Assembly: GCA_014799785.1 (NCBI GenBank)
Contig: JAAVHI010000093.1
Coordinates: forward strand, 1 to 35,473
Origin: Ruminococcus sp.
GTDB taxonomy: Bacteria; Bacillota; Clostridia; Oscillospirales; Ruminococcaceae
Direction: 5' to 3'
DNA: 35,473 nt
A model generated the notes under the pieces. It was not told the origin of the DNA, made no database searches, and saw only the letters and a list, made by a program, of their open reading frames with translations. A program made the position numbers and the translations under genes. Below, one piece after another: positions 15,364 to 23,671 of this stretch (position 1 is the first letter of the stretch; each line of letters opens with the position of its first letter).

Positions 15364-16281
15364 TCAAAACAGGTTCAGAACAATACCGCAGAGTACACCG
15401 ACAGCATAAACCGTTCCCGTAATTACAAGATTTTCTTTAACATTTTTATTTGCACGGAACAGCACCGCAAGACCGATACCCGCGCCTGTGCAAAGTCCCG
15501 CCGCGGCAGTGCCGAAGCTTATCGCTCCCTCGGCGTAAAGCTCGGTAAGCAGCACCGATGCGGCGCAGTTTGGTATCATTCCCACAAGCCCCGCCGCAAA
15601 GGGCTGAAAAAAGCCCATGCTTTCAATAAAACGCTCCACCGCTTCGCTTCCCGCAAGAGCCATTACCGCGCCGATAACAAGGTTCACGATAAGAATAAAT
15701 ACTGCAACGCCTGCGGAGTGCTTCAGCGCGGAGTACCATATCCCGTGACTTCCGCAGCCGCAGCCGCTTTCGGAGCAGATATCCTCAATGCTGTCGCCGC
15801 TAAGGTCTATTTTCAAAGCCCTGACAATAAGGTCGGCGGCAATTCCCGCTACGGCGGCGGCGATAATTTTTACCGCGATAAGCTTCCATACCGAGCCCAG
15901 CATTTCAGGGTGGGCAAGCAGTACGGGTATGGCTTCGTCCGAGGTGGAAATGAACACGGCGATAAGAGTTCCGACGGTGATTATCCGTCCCGCGTAAAGG
16001 TTTGAAGCCGCCACGGAAAATCCGCACTGAGGGATACAGCCGAGAACAGCTCCCGCGGCAGGACCTGCGGCGGTTTTCCCTCCCGCCCTTCCGAGGAAGT
16101 CAGCAAGCTTGTCCCCCGCGCGGTGCTCGATAAACTCCATAAGCAGGAACGCCAGAAACAGGAACGGCAGCATTTTCGCCGTGTCGATAACGGCGTCAAG
16201 CAGGACGTCCCAAAAGTCGAAGCCATCGTGACTATGGGCAAGCTGTGCAAGCACGGAAAGTCTATATAGAAAAATTTGCAT
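15364..16281 (-). CDS. Putative ArsP_2-type metal/metalloid exporter
   Basis: A 305-residue polytopic membrane protein resembling the 'putative 10TM heavy-metal exporter' (ArsP_2) family. It has an internal duplication: I-P-Q-C-G-F-S-V-A-A-S-N-L-Y in the first half and I-P-N-C-A-A-S-V-L-L-T-E-L-Y in the second, each with a conserved Cys in a helix break. A central loop holds a Cys/His cluster E-S-G-C-G-C-G-S-H, and the N-terminus has H-S-H-D, both plausible metal ligands. GAAAGGA precedes the ATG. It is first in a two-gene operon with the downstream permease. The substrate is unknown and arsenic is only one possibility. Confidence 0.75.
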   Translation of the reverse strand: MQIFLYRLSVLAQLAHSHDGFDFWDVLLDAVIDTAKMLPFLFLAFLLMEFIEHRAGDKLADFLGRAGGKTAAGPAAGAVLGCIPQCGFSVAASNLYAGRIITVGTLIAVFISTSDEAIPVLLAHPEMLGSVWKLIAVKIIAAAVAGIAADLIVRALKIDLSGDSIEDICSESGCGCGSHGIWYSALKHSAGVAVFILIVNLVIGAVMALAGSEAVERFIESMGFFQPFAAGLVGMIPNCAASVLLTELYAEGAISFGTAAAGLCTGAGIGLAVLFRANKNVKENLVITGTVYAVGVLCGIVLNLF

Positions 16282-16327
16282 TTAAAAAGTCCTTTCAAAA
16301 GTGTGCCTGAAATTGGTTAATTTATTT

Positions 16328-16356
16328 ATTATATCATGTTTGCATATTTTTTTCAA
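16328..16356 (-). promoter_or_regulatory. Promoter of the two-permease operon
   Basis: On the - strand TTGAAA (complement of 16351-16356), 17-base spacer, TATAAT (complement of 16328-16333). The start codon is at 16281. Confidence 0.8.
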
Positions 16357-16388
16357 GTTTTTTCGGAATATTTTTTACGAAATGGGTA

Positions 16389-16417
16389 TTGCAGTTTTCG
16401 GCGATTTATGGCATAAT
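16389..16417 (+). promoter_or_regulatory. guaA promoter
   Basis: TTGCAG at 16389-16394, 17-base spacer, CATAAT at 16412-16417, divergent from the permease promoter. The leader of about 85 bases is too short for a purine riboswitch upstream of the start and lacks that motif. Confidence 0.7.
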
Positions 16418-16421
16418 TAAA

Positions 16422-16488
16422 AATAGAAATTAGAAATCGGAGGATAGGATATATAATTAAGTTACGGTTTTTATTTCTGTTTTCTATT
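16422..16488 (+). promoter_or_regulatory. Leader inverted repeat before guaA
   Basis: A 16-base arm at 16422-16437 (AATAGAAATTAGAAAT) can pair with 16473-16488 at 14 of 16 positions, enclosing a 35-base loop that contains GGAGGATAGGA. It begins at the predicted transcript start and ends 8 bases before the real ribosome binding site (GGGAGG, about 16496-16501). It could stabilise the 5' end or control guaA expression; not a known element. Confidence 0.4.
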
Positions 16489-16509
16489 CTCTAACGGGAG
16501 GTTTTTAAA

Positions 16510-18060
16510 ATGTCACAATCCGCACACCAGCTTGTTATCGTTCTCGATTTCGGCGGTCAGTACAATCAGCTTATCGCGCGCCGCGTCAGAGAATGCGGGG
16601 TCTACTGCGAGGTAAAGTCCTACAAGACTTCTCTTGACGAAATAAAGGCTATGAACCCTGCGGGAATTATCTTTACGGGAGGTCCCAACAGCGTTTATGC
16701 GCCCGAGTCCCCCGTCTGCTCAAAGGAAATTTTCGAGCTTGGCATACCTATTCTGGGTATCTGCTACGGCTGTCAGCTTATGGCTCACCTGCTGGGCGGA
16801 AAGGTCACAACCTGCGTTACTTCCGAATATGGCAAGACCGAGACATATTATGATAAATCCTGCGTGCTTTTCGGTACGGTGAATAATCTCCCCGACAAGG
16901 CTGTTTCATGGATGAGCCACACGGACTATATTTCCGAAATACCCGACGGCTTCAGAGTTACCGCACACACGGACAATTGTCCCACGGCGGCTATGGAGTG
17001 TCCCGAAAAGAAGCTGTATGCGGTGCAGTTTCACCCAGAGGTAAATCACACCGAGGGCGGCTTGGGCATGATAGACAGCTTTGTGAGAAACGTATGCGGC
17101 TGCGTCGGCGACTGGACTATGAGCAATTACGCAAAAACTGCTGTTGAGGATATCCGCAAAAAGGTTGGGGACGGCAAAGTCCTGCTTGCTCTTTCGGGCG
17201 GCGTGGACAGCTCCGTTGCGGCGGCTCTCCTTGCAAAGGCTGTTGGGGACAAACTTACCTGTATTTTTGTTGACCACGGCTTCATGCGCAAAAACGAGGG
17301 CGACGAGGTTGAGAACGCGTTCAAGGGCTGGGGACTGAATTTTGTCCGCGTTAATGCAAAGGAGCAGTTTATGTCCAAAATGCGCGGCGTGTCCGACCCC
17401 GAAACAAAGAGGAAAATCATCGGCGAGGAATTTATCCGCGTTTTCGAGCAGGAAGCGAAAAAAATCGGCAAGGTGGATTTCCTTGTGCAGGGAACTATTT
17501 ACCCCGATATAATCGAAAGCGGCACGGGAGATGCGGCTGTGATAAAGTCCCACCACAATGTTGGAGGACTTCCCGACTATGTTGATTTTAAGGAAATAAT
17601 AGAGCCGCTCCGTCTGCTTTTCAAGGACGAGGTGCGCGCATTAGGACGTGAGCTGGGACTTTCCGACGTGCTTGTGGACAGGCAGCCTTTCCCGGGTCCC
17701 GGACTTGCCATAAGAATTATCGGCGAGATCACAGACGAGAAGCTGGAAATTTTGCAGGACGCGGATTATATCTTCCGTGAAGAGATTGCAAAGGCGGGAC
17801 TTGACAAGGAGATACATCAATATTTTGCGGTGCTGACAAATATGCGCTCCGTTGGAGTAATGGGCGACGGCAGGACTTATGATTACACGCTTGCTTTGCG
17901 CGGAGTTACCACCACCGATTTCATGACTGCTGATTTTGCTAAGATACCTTACGAGGTGCTTGAACGGTGCGCGAGTCGAATCGTTAATGAAGTTAAGTCT
18001 ATTAACAGGATTGTTTATGATGTTACTACTAAGCCGCCGGCTACGATAGAGTGGGAATAG
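16510..18060 (+). CDS. guaA: GMP synthase (glutamine-hydrolysing)
   Basis: A full-length 516-residue enzyme converting XMP to GMP with ATP and glutamine. The class I glutamine amidotransferase domain (about 1-195) has Cys85 in G-I-C-Y-G-C, His175 and Glu177 in F-H-P-E-V. The PP-loop ATP-pyrophosphatase domain has S-G-G-V-D-S at 229-234. The C-terminal dimerisation domain is complete and ends with the conserved T-I-E-W-E. The last codons and stop are the integration site of the downstream island: the 15-base repeat 18049-18063 covers the last codons and the stop, and the gene was left intact by the insertion. Confidence 0.97.
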   Translation: MSQSAHQLVIVLDFGGQYNQLIARRVRECGVYCEVKSYKTSLDEIKAMNPAGIIFTGGPNSVYAPESPVCSKEIFELGIPILGICYGCQLMAHLLGGKVTTCVTSEYGKTETYYDKSCVLFGTVNNLPDKAVSWMSHTDYISEIPDGFRVTAHTDNCPTAAMECPEKKLYAVQFHPEVNHTEGGLGMIDSFVRNVCGCVGDWTMSNYAKTAVEDIRKKVGDGKVLLALSGGVDSSVAAALLAKAVGDKLTCIFVDHGFMRKNEGDEVENAFKGWGLNFVRVNAKEQFMSKMRGVSDPETKRKIIGEEFIRVFEQEAKKIGKVDFLVQGTIYPDIIESGTGDAAVIKSHHNVGGLPDYVDFKEIIEPLRLLFKDEVRALGRELGLSDVLVDRQPFPGPGLAIRIIGEITDEKLEILQDADYIFREEIAKAGLDKEIHQYFAVLTNMRSVGVMGDGRTYDYTLALRGVTTTDFMTADFAKIPYEVLERCASRIVNEVKSINRIVYDVTTKPPATIEWE

Positions 18061-18063
18061 TAG
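18049..18063 (+). other. attL of the guaA-integrated element
   Basis: GAGTGGGAATAGTAG, covering the last guaA codons and stop, recurs exactly at 27969-27983. Just inside, GGCAAC occurs twice at 18120-18125 and 18131-18136, 11 bases apart, matching the arm-type repeats near the other end. The 3' end of guaA is a well-known target of tyrosine-recombinase islands. Confidence 0.75.
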
Positions 18064-18158
18064 ATAAGTCATAACAAATGGCTTAAACACGTTGGTTTAC
18101 GGCATTATGATACTGCTGTGGCAACGTTTTGGCAACATTTGAATTATTTTATAAAACT

Positions 18159-18199
18159 AATCCCTAACTGATTTTTTGTAAATCGGTTAGGGATTTTTA
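18159..18199. terminator. Terminator between guaA and the GIY-YIG gene
   Basis: A stem of about 15 bp (AATCCCTAACTGATTT at 18159-18174 against AAATCGGTTAGGGATT at 18180-18195, one G-T wobble) followed by a T-run on the + strand and with A-rich flank for the - strand. It ends both convergent genes and is nearly the same as the terminator at 29605-29644. Confidence 0.85.
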
Positions 18200-18202
18200 A
18201 AT

Positions 18203-19045
18203 TTATTTTTTTGTTTCAAATGATTTTAATGTTTCACCCTTGTCAGTTTTCCATTGCTGTGGACCGCTAATACTATACCCTGCGGCAAAAGCCGCCGCTG
18301 CCGATGAACTCGAAAACAATTTATCATTTTGTAAAATATCATTTTTTATTTCGCCAACCGATCGACTCTGTTCCACCTTTTTCTTAATACCATTGGAAAG
18401 TGAGTCGGTGGCAACCTTATGAATACAAGAATTCTTCAACAATATAAAACCGTCTGAAGTTGGCATGCCATATGCCTTCCCTGCTCCGGCAGTCAAAGAA
18501 AAGATAACATTATCATTTTTCTTAATAGACTGATTTTCAGAATATTTTTCAAATGCTTTATGTCCCAAAGCATTTACAAGTATTTTGGCATTATATATAA
18601 ATTCTTCAAGTTCGGCTTGCTCAGCTTCAGACACAGAAGATTTTGTAGGAATATTACTATTGTCAATAGAATAACGATCACATTCTTTTGCTATGCAGTA
18701 AAATTGATTTTCTAAGTATTTGATATGAGCTTTATTTAAATTTGAATCTTTACTTATAAATGCTATTGCCTCATTCCAATTATCTTTCTTCTCAATATGT
18801 TGCTTTAACCTTTTTATAATATCTTCGGCTTCTCCGATGTAAATAAGAGGCTTGTCTTTTTCATCATCATAACCAAATAAGAAATATACACCGGGCGAAG
18901 ATAATTCTTCTCTGTTTTCGCTTTCTTTTATCATACTTCTCGGTATTTTATAGGCAATACCCGTCCAGTTAGATAATTCGCAAATCCAGCGACCATTTGG
19001 AGTACCGTCGATCAAAAATAATTTTACTACTTTTCCAAATGCCAT
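18203..19045 (-). CDS. GIY-YIG nuclease with DUF4357 domain
   Basis: A 280-residue protein with a GIY-YIG nuclease domain in the middle: G-V-Y at 52-54, Y-I-G at 69-71 followed by E-A-E-D-I-I-K-R-L-K-Q-H, and the metal-binding Glu112 in Y-L-E-N-Q. The C-terminus (about 205-275) fits DUF4357, with F-S-S-S-S-A-A-A-A-F and a final G-P-Q-Q-W-K. Proteins of this architecture are common on mobile elements and in defence islands; their target is not established. AGGAG precedes the ATG. It is the first gene inside the element, convergent to guaA, with its own promoter. AT content is higher than guaA, in line with transfer. Confidence 0.85.
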   Translation of the reverse strand: MAFGKVVKLFLIDGTPNGRWICELSNWTGIAYKIPRSMIKESENREELSSPGVYFLFGYDDEKDKPLIYIGEAEDIIKRLKQHIEKKDNWNEAIAFISKDSNLNKAHIKYLENQFYCIAKECDRYSIDNSNIPTKSSVSEAEQAELEEFIYNAKILVNALGHKAFEKYSENQSIKKNDNVIFSLTAGAGKAYGMPTSDGFILLKNSCIHKVATDSLSNGIKKKVEQSRSVGEIKNDILQNDKLFSSSSAAAAFAAGYSISGPQQWKTDKGETLKSFETKK

Positions 19046-19213
19046 AATAATTTACTCTCCTAACTTTTTATTTTTTGAGGACGCTTCTCGTTTTTTTATT
19101 TTTCAATCTACTCATACCGAACCGAAAACATTAAATCAATAGAGAAAAACTACTCACCATATCTCTCGTCTATATGAAATAAAATTACTTTTACATTCTG
19201 TACCGTTACATAT

Positions 19214-19243
19214 ATTATAACATATATGGTTAATTATAGTCAA
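19214..19243 (-). promoter_or_regulatory. Promoter of the GIY-YIG gene
   Basis: On the - strand TTGACT (complement of 19238-19243), 18-base spacer, TATAAT (complement of 19214-19219). It leaves a leader of about 160 bases, AT-rich, without a recognised motif. A near-palindrome (CATATAT...ATATATG) overlaps the -10. Confidence 0.65.
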
Positions 19244-19301
19244 TGCTACATAGCAAAAAGTTTAATTTTTTTAATCACTTGCAAAATGCAAATCTAAGTA
19301 A

Positions 19302-19900
19302 ATGCAGTTTTGGACACAAGAGGAATACAAAAAATTCTCCTATGAAGTGATGAAAAAAACTGTTTTATATTACGTTTTTGAAATGTTATACCGGTGCGGT
19401 ATCAGAGAGGGAGAACTGCTTGCACTGACACCGTCCGATTTTGATTTGAACGTCAAACCGTGTCAATTACAAAATCATATCAGCGAATTAATAAGCGTGA
19501 TATAATTACAGACTCCAAAACTTCCAAAAGCGTCCGAGTAATAAAAATGCCCGATTTCCTTTCGGAGGAAATTCAAGATTATATAAGTCAGTTATATGGC
19601 ATAAAACCAACAGACAGATTATTTGAAGTCACAAAACATTACTTAAAGCATGAAATGGACAGAGGTTCAAAATCAGCAGGAGTAAAACGGATTCGTATAC
19701 ATGACCTGAGACATTCACATATTTCCTTACTTATTGAAATGGGATTCTCGGCAGTAGCAATAGCAGATCGTGTAGGACATGAAAGTATTGATATTACATA
19801 CCGATATGCACATCTTTTCCCTTCAACTCAAAATGAAATGGCGGACAGGCTTAGTTCAATAAGGAAAGGAAGTGAGGACAATGTCGGCAAAAATACTTGA
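19302..19900 (+). pseudogene. Tyrosine recombinase/integrase, N-truncated and frameshifted
   Basis: Two overlapping reading frames together make the catalytic half of a Tn916-type tyrosine integrase. Frame one (19302-about 19456) gives F-W-T-Q-E-E-Y and C-G-I-R-E-G-E-L-L-A-L (first catalytic Arg). Frame two (about 19457-19900) gives S-I-T-K-S-Y-Q-R-I-N-K, H-D-L-R-H-S-H, G-H-E-S-I-D and the R-Y-A-H-L-F tyrosine. Loss of one A near 19455-19459 explains the shift. The N-terminal arm-binding and core-binding domains are absent, and a stop lies just upstream, so the protein is dead. A second fragment of a close relative lies at 28070-28336. The last 20 bases overlap mobC. Confidence 0.85.
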
Positions 19901-20189
19901 CGGAAAAGGACGATTTAGAAGCAAAACCGTATCATTCAGAATATCCCCAGATGAAAGTCAACAGCTTGATATAAAGGTCAAGCTGTCGGGATTAACAAAG
20001 CAGGATTATATGATAAATCGGGTGTTGCAGAAAGATATAGTAGTACAGCAAAATCCAAGAGTGTACAAGGCACTGAAAAATCAGCTTGAAGAAGTTCTGA
20101 ATGAGTTAAGGAAAATTGATAATGGTGATAATGATGAACTGCTTGAAACAATCAGGCTGATTACAACAACACTCAGCGGAACAAAATAG
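19881..20189 (+). CDS. mobC: MobC-like relaxosome accessory protein
   Basis: A 102-residue protein of the bacterial mobilisation (MobC/ribbon-helix-helix) type: the strand R-S-K-T-V-S-F-R-I-S-P-D-E (13-25), then a helix pair with K-L-S-G-L-T-K-Q-D-Y-M (34-44). Such proteins bind oriT and help the relaxase nick it. ATG 19881 is preferred over GTG 19872 because A/G-rich AAGGAAAGGA and GAGG precede it. It overlaps the integrase remnant and is followed by the oriT candidate and the relaxase. Confidence 0.8.
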   Translation: MSAKILDGKGRFRSKTVSFRISPDESQQLDIKVKLSGLTKQDYMINRVLQKDIVVQQNPRVYKALKNQLEEVLNELRKIDNGDNDELLETIRLITTTLSGTK

Positions 20190-20310
20190 GGGGTGCAGGG
20201 GGATTTCTCCCCCTGCCGCAAAGACTTTTGATATGAGGTACGAATGTCAAAAGTCTCTTTGCGTTACTTTCGCCGAAAGTAACAAAGGCATGGGCGTTCC
20301 GCCCATATGA
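20190..20310 (+). other. Candidate origin of transfer (four-hairpin cluster)
   Basis: Between mobC and the relaxase lie four consecutive inverted repeats: 20195-20216 (GCAGGGGG/CCCCCTGC), 20218-20262 (GCAAAGACTTTTGA with TCAAAAGTCTCTTTGC, a two-base bulge), 20263-20283 (GTTACTTTC/GAAAGTAAC, perfect) and 20290-20306 (ATGGGCG/CGCCCAT, perfect). MobV relaxases usually nick at an inverted repeat just upstream of their own gene, so this is the likely oriT; the nick site is not identified. Confidence 0.6.
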
Positions 20311-20319
20311 AAGGTAGTG

Positions 20320-21615
20320 ATGCACATAGGAAAAACGATCAGCATAATCATAGGCAAAGGCAGTATTGGTCACAATAACCGTGAGTTTATCGCATCAAAT
20401 GTTGACAAAAGCAGAACATCGGAAAATATAACGCTAGTTTGTGAAAATCTAAAAGATGTTTATCATGAGATTTTCAATGAAGCTCTTTCCGAATACAACG
20501 CTAAACAGAAACGCAAAGATAGAGTTATCAAGGACTACTATGAGCATATTTTTCATAGCAAGCAAGAGAAAGCTTTTTATGAGCTTGTTGTTCAGATTGG
20601 AAATAAAGATGATACACCATGCGGCTCTGATGACGGAATACTTGCAGCGCAAATTCTTGAACAGTTTGCAAAAGATTTTTCAATACGAAATTCTCATATA
20701 AGAGTATTCAACTCGGTAATTCATCTTGATGAGGCAAATCCGCATTTACATATTGACTTTGTTCCGTTTGCTACCAAACAAAAACGTGGCTTGTCAACAA
20801 GAAACTCTCTTTCCAAGGCATTGGAACAACAAGGTTTTATTGCTAAAGGACAATTTGAAACCTCGTCCAAATTGTGGATTGACAATGAAAAACAGCAGCT
20901 TGCGGAAATTATGAAACAGTATGACATTGAGTGGAAGCAACTTGGTACGCATAATCCGCATTTGACAGTATTGGATTATAAAAAGCAGGAACGTACTAAA
21001 GAGATTACAAGACTTGAAAATAAAATCGAGTGTACGGATAAATTAATACATCACCGTGAGAAATTGCTTTCCGACGTGGAATCGGTAATTGATAAACTGG
21101 ATAGTGAGTATCAGGAAAAGCAGGCAGCGGTTAAAAAGGCGGATGAGGAGTTTTCTGAGAAAAATGCTGCACTCACTAAAATAGCCTCTGTTCTTGCCGA
21201 CAATCATGCTCTGCTTAAATCAAATTCCGAGAAAATTACAAAAATCAAGGATATTGACAGCATTGAAACAGGCAAAACTGTATTCAGCGGTAAGATTACC
21301 ATTTCACAGAAAGATTATGTAAATCTTACCAACCTTGCAAAAAAGCAGATTGCGGCTGAGAGCCGAGAAAGTGAGTTGTCCGCAGAGGTTGAACTACTTA
21401 AACAAAACAATTCCGATTTATCTAATGAAAATGTTAATCTCAGAAAGGAAATCAAAGCGATAAAATCTCTGCGGGAATCACTTAGTACGGCTTTTAGAGA
21501 GATTGAAGCTTGGAAAAAGAAATATCAAAAAGTAATTGAATTTTTAGAAAGACTTGGATTGAAACAGCAATTTGAGCAATTTTTGAAACCCCAAAAACAG
21601 AAAATACATAGATAG
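20320..21615 (+). CDS. mobV: MobV-family relaxase (Pre/Mob type)
   Basis: A 431-residue relaxase that would nick oriT and pilot the single strand during mobilisation by a co-resident conjugation machine. The diagnostic metal-binding motif H-L-D-E-A-N-P-H-L-H lies at 135-144, followed by D-F-V-P-F. The region from about 225 to 420 is a long coiled coil typical of Pre/Mob proteins. The N-terminus lacks a clear R-N / N-P-E pattern of classic MobV, so it may belong to a sub-branch. ATG 20320 sits 5 bases after AAAGG; GTG 20317 is an alternative. No type IV secretion genes are present, so the element is mobilisable rather than conjugative. Confidence 0.88.
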   Translation: MHIGKTISIIIGKGSIGHNNREFIASNVDKSRTSENITLVCENLKDVYHEIFNEALSEYNAKQKRKDRVIKDYYEHIFHSKQEKAFYELVVQIGNKDDTPCGSDDGILAAQILEQFAKDFSIRNSHIRVFNSVIHLDEANPHLHIDFVPFATKQKRGLSTRNSLSKALEQQGFIAKGQFETSSKLWIDNEKQQLAEIMKQYDIEWKQLGTHNPHLTVLDYKKQERTKEITRLENKIECTDKLIHHREKLLSDVESVIDKLDSEYQEKQAAVKKADEEFSEKNAALTKIASVLADNHALLKSNSEKITKIKDIDSIETGKTVFSGKITISQKDYVNLTNLAKKQIAAESRESELSAEVELLKQNNSDLSNENVNLRKEIKAIKSLRESLSTAFREIEAWKKKYQKVIEFLERLGLKQQFEQFLKPQKQKIHR

Positions 21616-21622
21616 AGGTATT

Positions 21623-21664
21623 ATAAGCGTTAAATGCCAATAATGGGATTTAACGCTTATTTTA
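21623..21664 (+). terminator. Terminator after the relaxase
   Basis: A perfect 13-bp stem (ATAAGCGTTAAAT at 21623-21635, ATTTAACGCTTAT at 21648-21660) followed by TTTAT. Confidence 0.8.
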
Positions 21665-21684
21665 TAGGGAATACAAAAATTTTC

Positions 21685-21713
21685 TTGAAAGAAATACTAT
21701 TTTGTGGTATAAT
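21685..21713 (+). promoter_or_regulatory. Promoter of the surface protein/toxin/immunity operon
   Basis: TTGAAA at 21685-21690, 17-base spacer ending in TGG, TATAAT at 21708-21713; start codon at 21760. Confidence 0.8.
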
Positions 21714-21759
21714 GTAAATAAATAATTTAACAACATGTTTTAAAGGGGCGTATATAAAA

Positions 21760-23646
21760 ATGATTCGTAAAGTTTTCTGTATATTTTGCCTTGCAGCAAT
21801 ATTTTCAATTACTATTGCGGCTTTGCCATATAATGTGAATGCCGCTGATAAAAATATAACTATTAATGGTAAGGTATACGAATTTGATGAAAAGAGTGAA
21901 TATGAAGTATCTTCGTCAGAACCTGTCCTTAATGCTAATGCTTTGGGCAAGTTTTCTATATCGGGAAATATTTTAAATAGTACCGAAAAAGATAATATAT
22001 CTACATTTGAAGTTGCAGACGGAAGCTCGCTTTCTTTTACATATACATATGATGATTCTTTGATGAACGCTACAGGCACTAACGAACACTTAACAAGTGA
22101 CAATAAAAAATTAGTTGACAATGTTGAACTTAAAGAAAAAATTCAAAATGGTGCTGTAATTCTGCAAACATCATTGGACGGTCAAAAATGGACAGTAAAT
22201 TATAAACAGACAAATGTTTTTGAAGATACTCCTGTTCAGGCCGAGGCTTTTTATGAAACAAACGATATACAGCTTTTAAATGGCTGTTATTACCGAATTA
22301 TCGTTGCCTATAAAACCGAAAAAGAAATTGAACCGTCAAAATTTTTGTGGGCTGATATAAAGAATTATGAATACAAAAAATATGCGGAGGTTTATAAATT
22401 TTACGCGGTATACAGAAATTCGGGAGAAAGTACGCCTTCCGATAATGAACGCACATTTACTCTCGGAGAGGTAATAAATACGGGAACATCTAACGGTTAT
22501 TCGGGTTCAAATCCTTTAACAGCTAAAGACCCTCATTACGGTTGGGAACTTGGCAGCTTCAAAATAAGTGGTTTTACGGAAAACAATGATAACATATTTC
22601 TGAAAAATGTTGATGACAAAATAACTCTTTGGTTTAATTTTAAAGAAAATATTGATATTGACAGACTTAATGGAAACGATAAGCTTTCAATTGCTAATGA
22701 TGACAGCGGTTACGATCAATATTTCCAGACGAAACCAACAGATATGGGACGAGGTACTTTGATAATCAGATATACCGATTATCAGGGAGTAAAGCATGAA
22801 CCGATAATATACACTAATTATCTTGAGGCTATATCTTCGGCTAGCGCAGATATAAAGGTACGAGTTTTTGAGGAAGGCGATTATGAGGTTGCTCTCGATT
22901 ACAAAATTAAAAATGATAAGTTTATAGACACATATGAAGATTACAGAATATTTTTCACATTTAAAATCAGAAATGGAAATTGCATGGCATTTCCTCGTGA
23001 GGTTGGCAGCACAAGAGAGCTTAAGAACAGTTCTGTTTCTGAAAATGGATTTTATCTTGATTTGGCAAAGTCACGTTACCTTAAAATAAATGTTGAAATG
23101 GCACGTTGGACAAAAGGTGCTGACGGATATACCGAAGATGTCCGTTATAATCGTCCTGCCAAAGACGGCGACCAATACACCGAAGAGGGAATTTACACAA
23201 TTAAAGTCAACAACCCCTCAACAGGAGAAAATACAATAAAGAAAATTTATGTAGGAAGCGACAGCGTTCTTATTGCTTCAATGAATGAAAAAAATAAGTC
23301 TTATACAATTAACGATATTGCAGCTCTTGTTGAACAGGGAGCAGAAATACAAAGTGACGGTACTATTATACCTCCAAAGCCGCCCGAAACAGAACCTCCT
23401 GTTACAGAAACGGAAACAATAACAGAAATTTCCGAAACTTCTGTCGAAACAGTTACTGAAACAGAAACAACGACAACTTCCGTAACATCTGTTGTAGAAG
23501 AATCTGAAGAAATTGAAGCTATTCCTGTGTCGGCTGAAGCAACTCAAAACAGTGGTTCATCATTCGTTTGGATATTCATAGTTATTGCTGTTGTCGCTGC
23601 TGCGGGAGGAATTCTGATATATATGCAGAAAAACAAAAAGGAATAA
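21760..23646 (+). CDS. Membrane-anchored surface protein with Glu/Thr stalk
   Basis: A 628-residue exported protein that I do not recognise. It has a signal peptide (about 1-29, ending V-N-A-A-D), a large beta-rich extracellular region with two similar-looking sections (near 150-215 and 225-350; both bring a phrase like T-L-G-E-V-I-N or W-E-L-G-S-F-K-I-S-G-F), a Pro/Glu/Thr stalk (about 546-595) and a C-terminal transmembrane helix (about 603-622) with a basic tail. No LPXTG. It is first in a run with the lipoprotein nuclease gene (25-base gap) and the immunity gene, so it may help deliver or display the toxin, or act as an adhesin. This link is inference from position. Confidence 0.75.
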   Translation: MIRKVFCIFCLAAIFSITIAALPYNVNAADKNITINGKVYEFDEKSEYEVSSSEPVLNANALGKFSISGNILNSTEKDNISTFEVADGSSLSFTYTYDDSLMNATGTNEHLTSDNKKLVDNVELKEKIQNGAVILQTSLDGQKWTVNYKQTNVFEDTPVQAEAFYETNDIQLLNGCYYRIIVAYKTEKEIEPSKFLWADIKNYEYKKYAEVYKFYAVYRNSGESTPSDNERTFTLGEVINTGTSNGYSGSNPLTAKDPHYGWELGSFKISGFTENNDNIFLKNVDDKITLWFNFKENIDIDRLNGNDKLSIANDDSGYDQYFQTKPTDMGRGTLIIRYTDYQGVKHEPIIYTNYLEAISSASADIKVRVFEEGDYEVALDYKIKNDKFIDTYEDYRIFFTFKIRNGNCMAFPREVGSTRELKNSSVSENGFYLDLAKSRYLKINVEMARWTKGADGYTEDVRYNRPAKDGDQYTEEGIYTIKVNNPSTGENTIKKIYVGSDSVLIASMNEKNKSYTINDIAALVEQGAEIQSDGTIIPPKPPETEPPVTETETITEISETSVETVTETETTTTSVTSVVEESEEIEAIPVSAEATQNSGSSFVWIFIVIAVVAAAGGILIYMQKNKKE

Positions 23647-23671
23647 AAAAGATTTATCGGAGGCTATATTG

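Noticed and set aside
16422..16509. Purine riboswitch before guaA
   Set aside because: The leader is too short and lacks the three-way-junction consensus.
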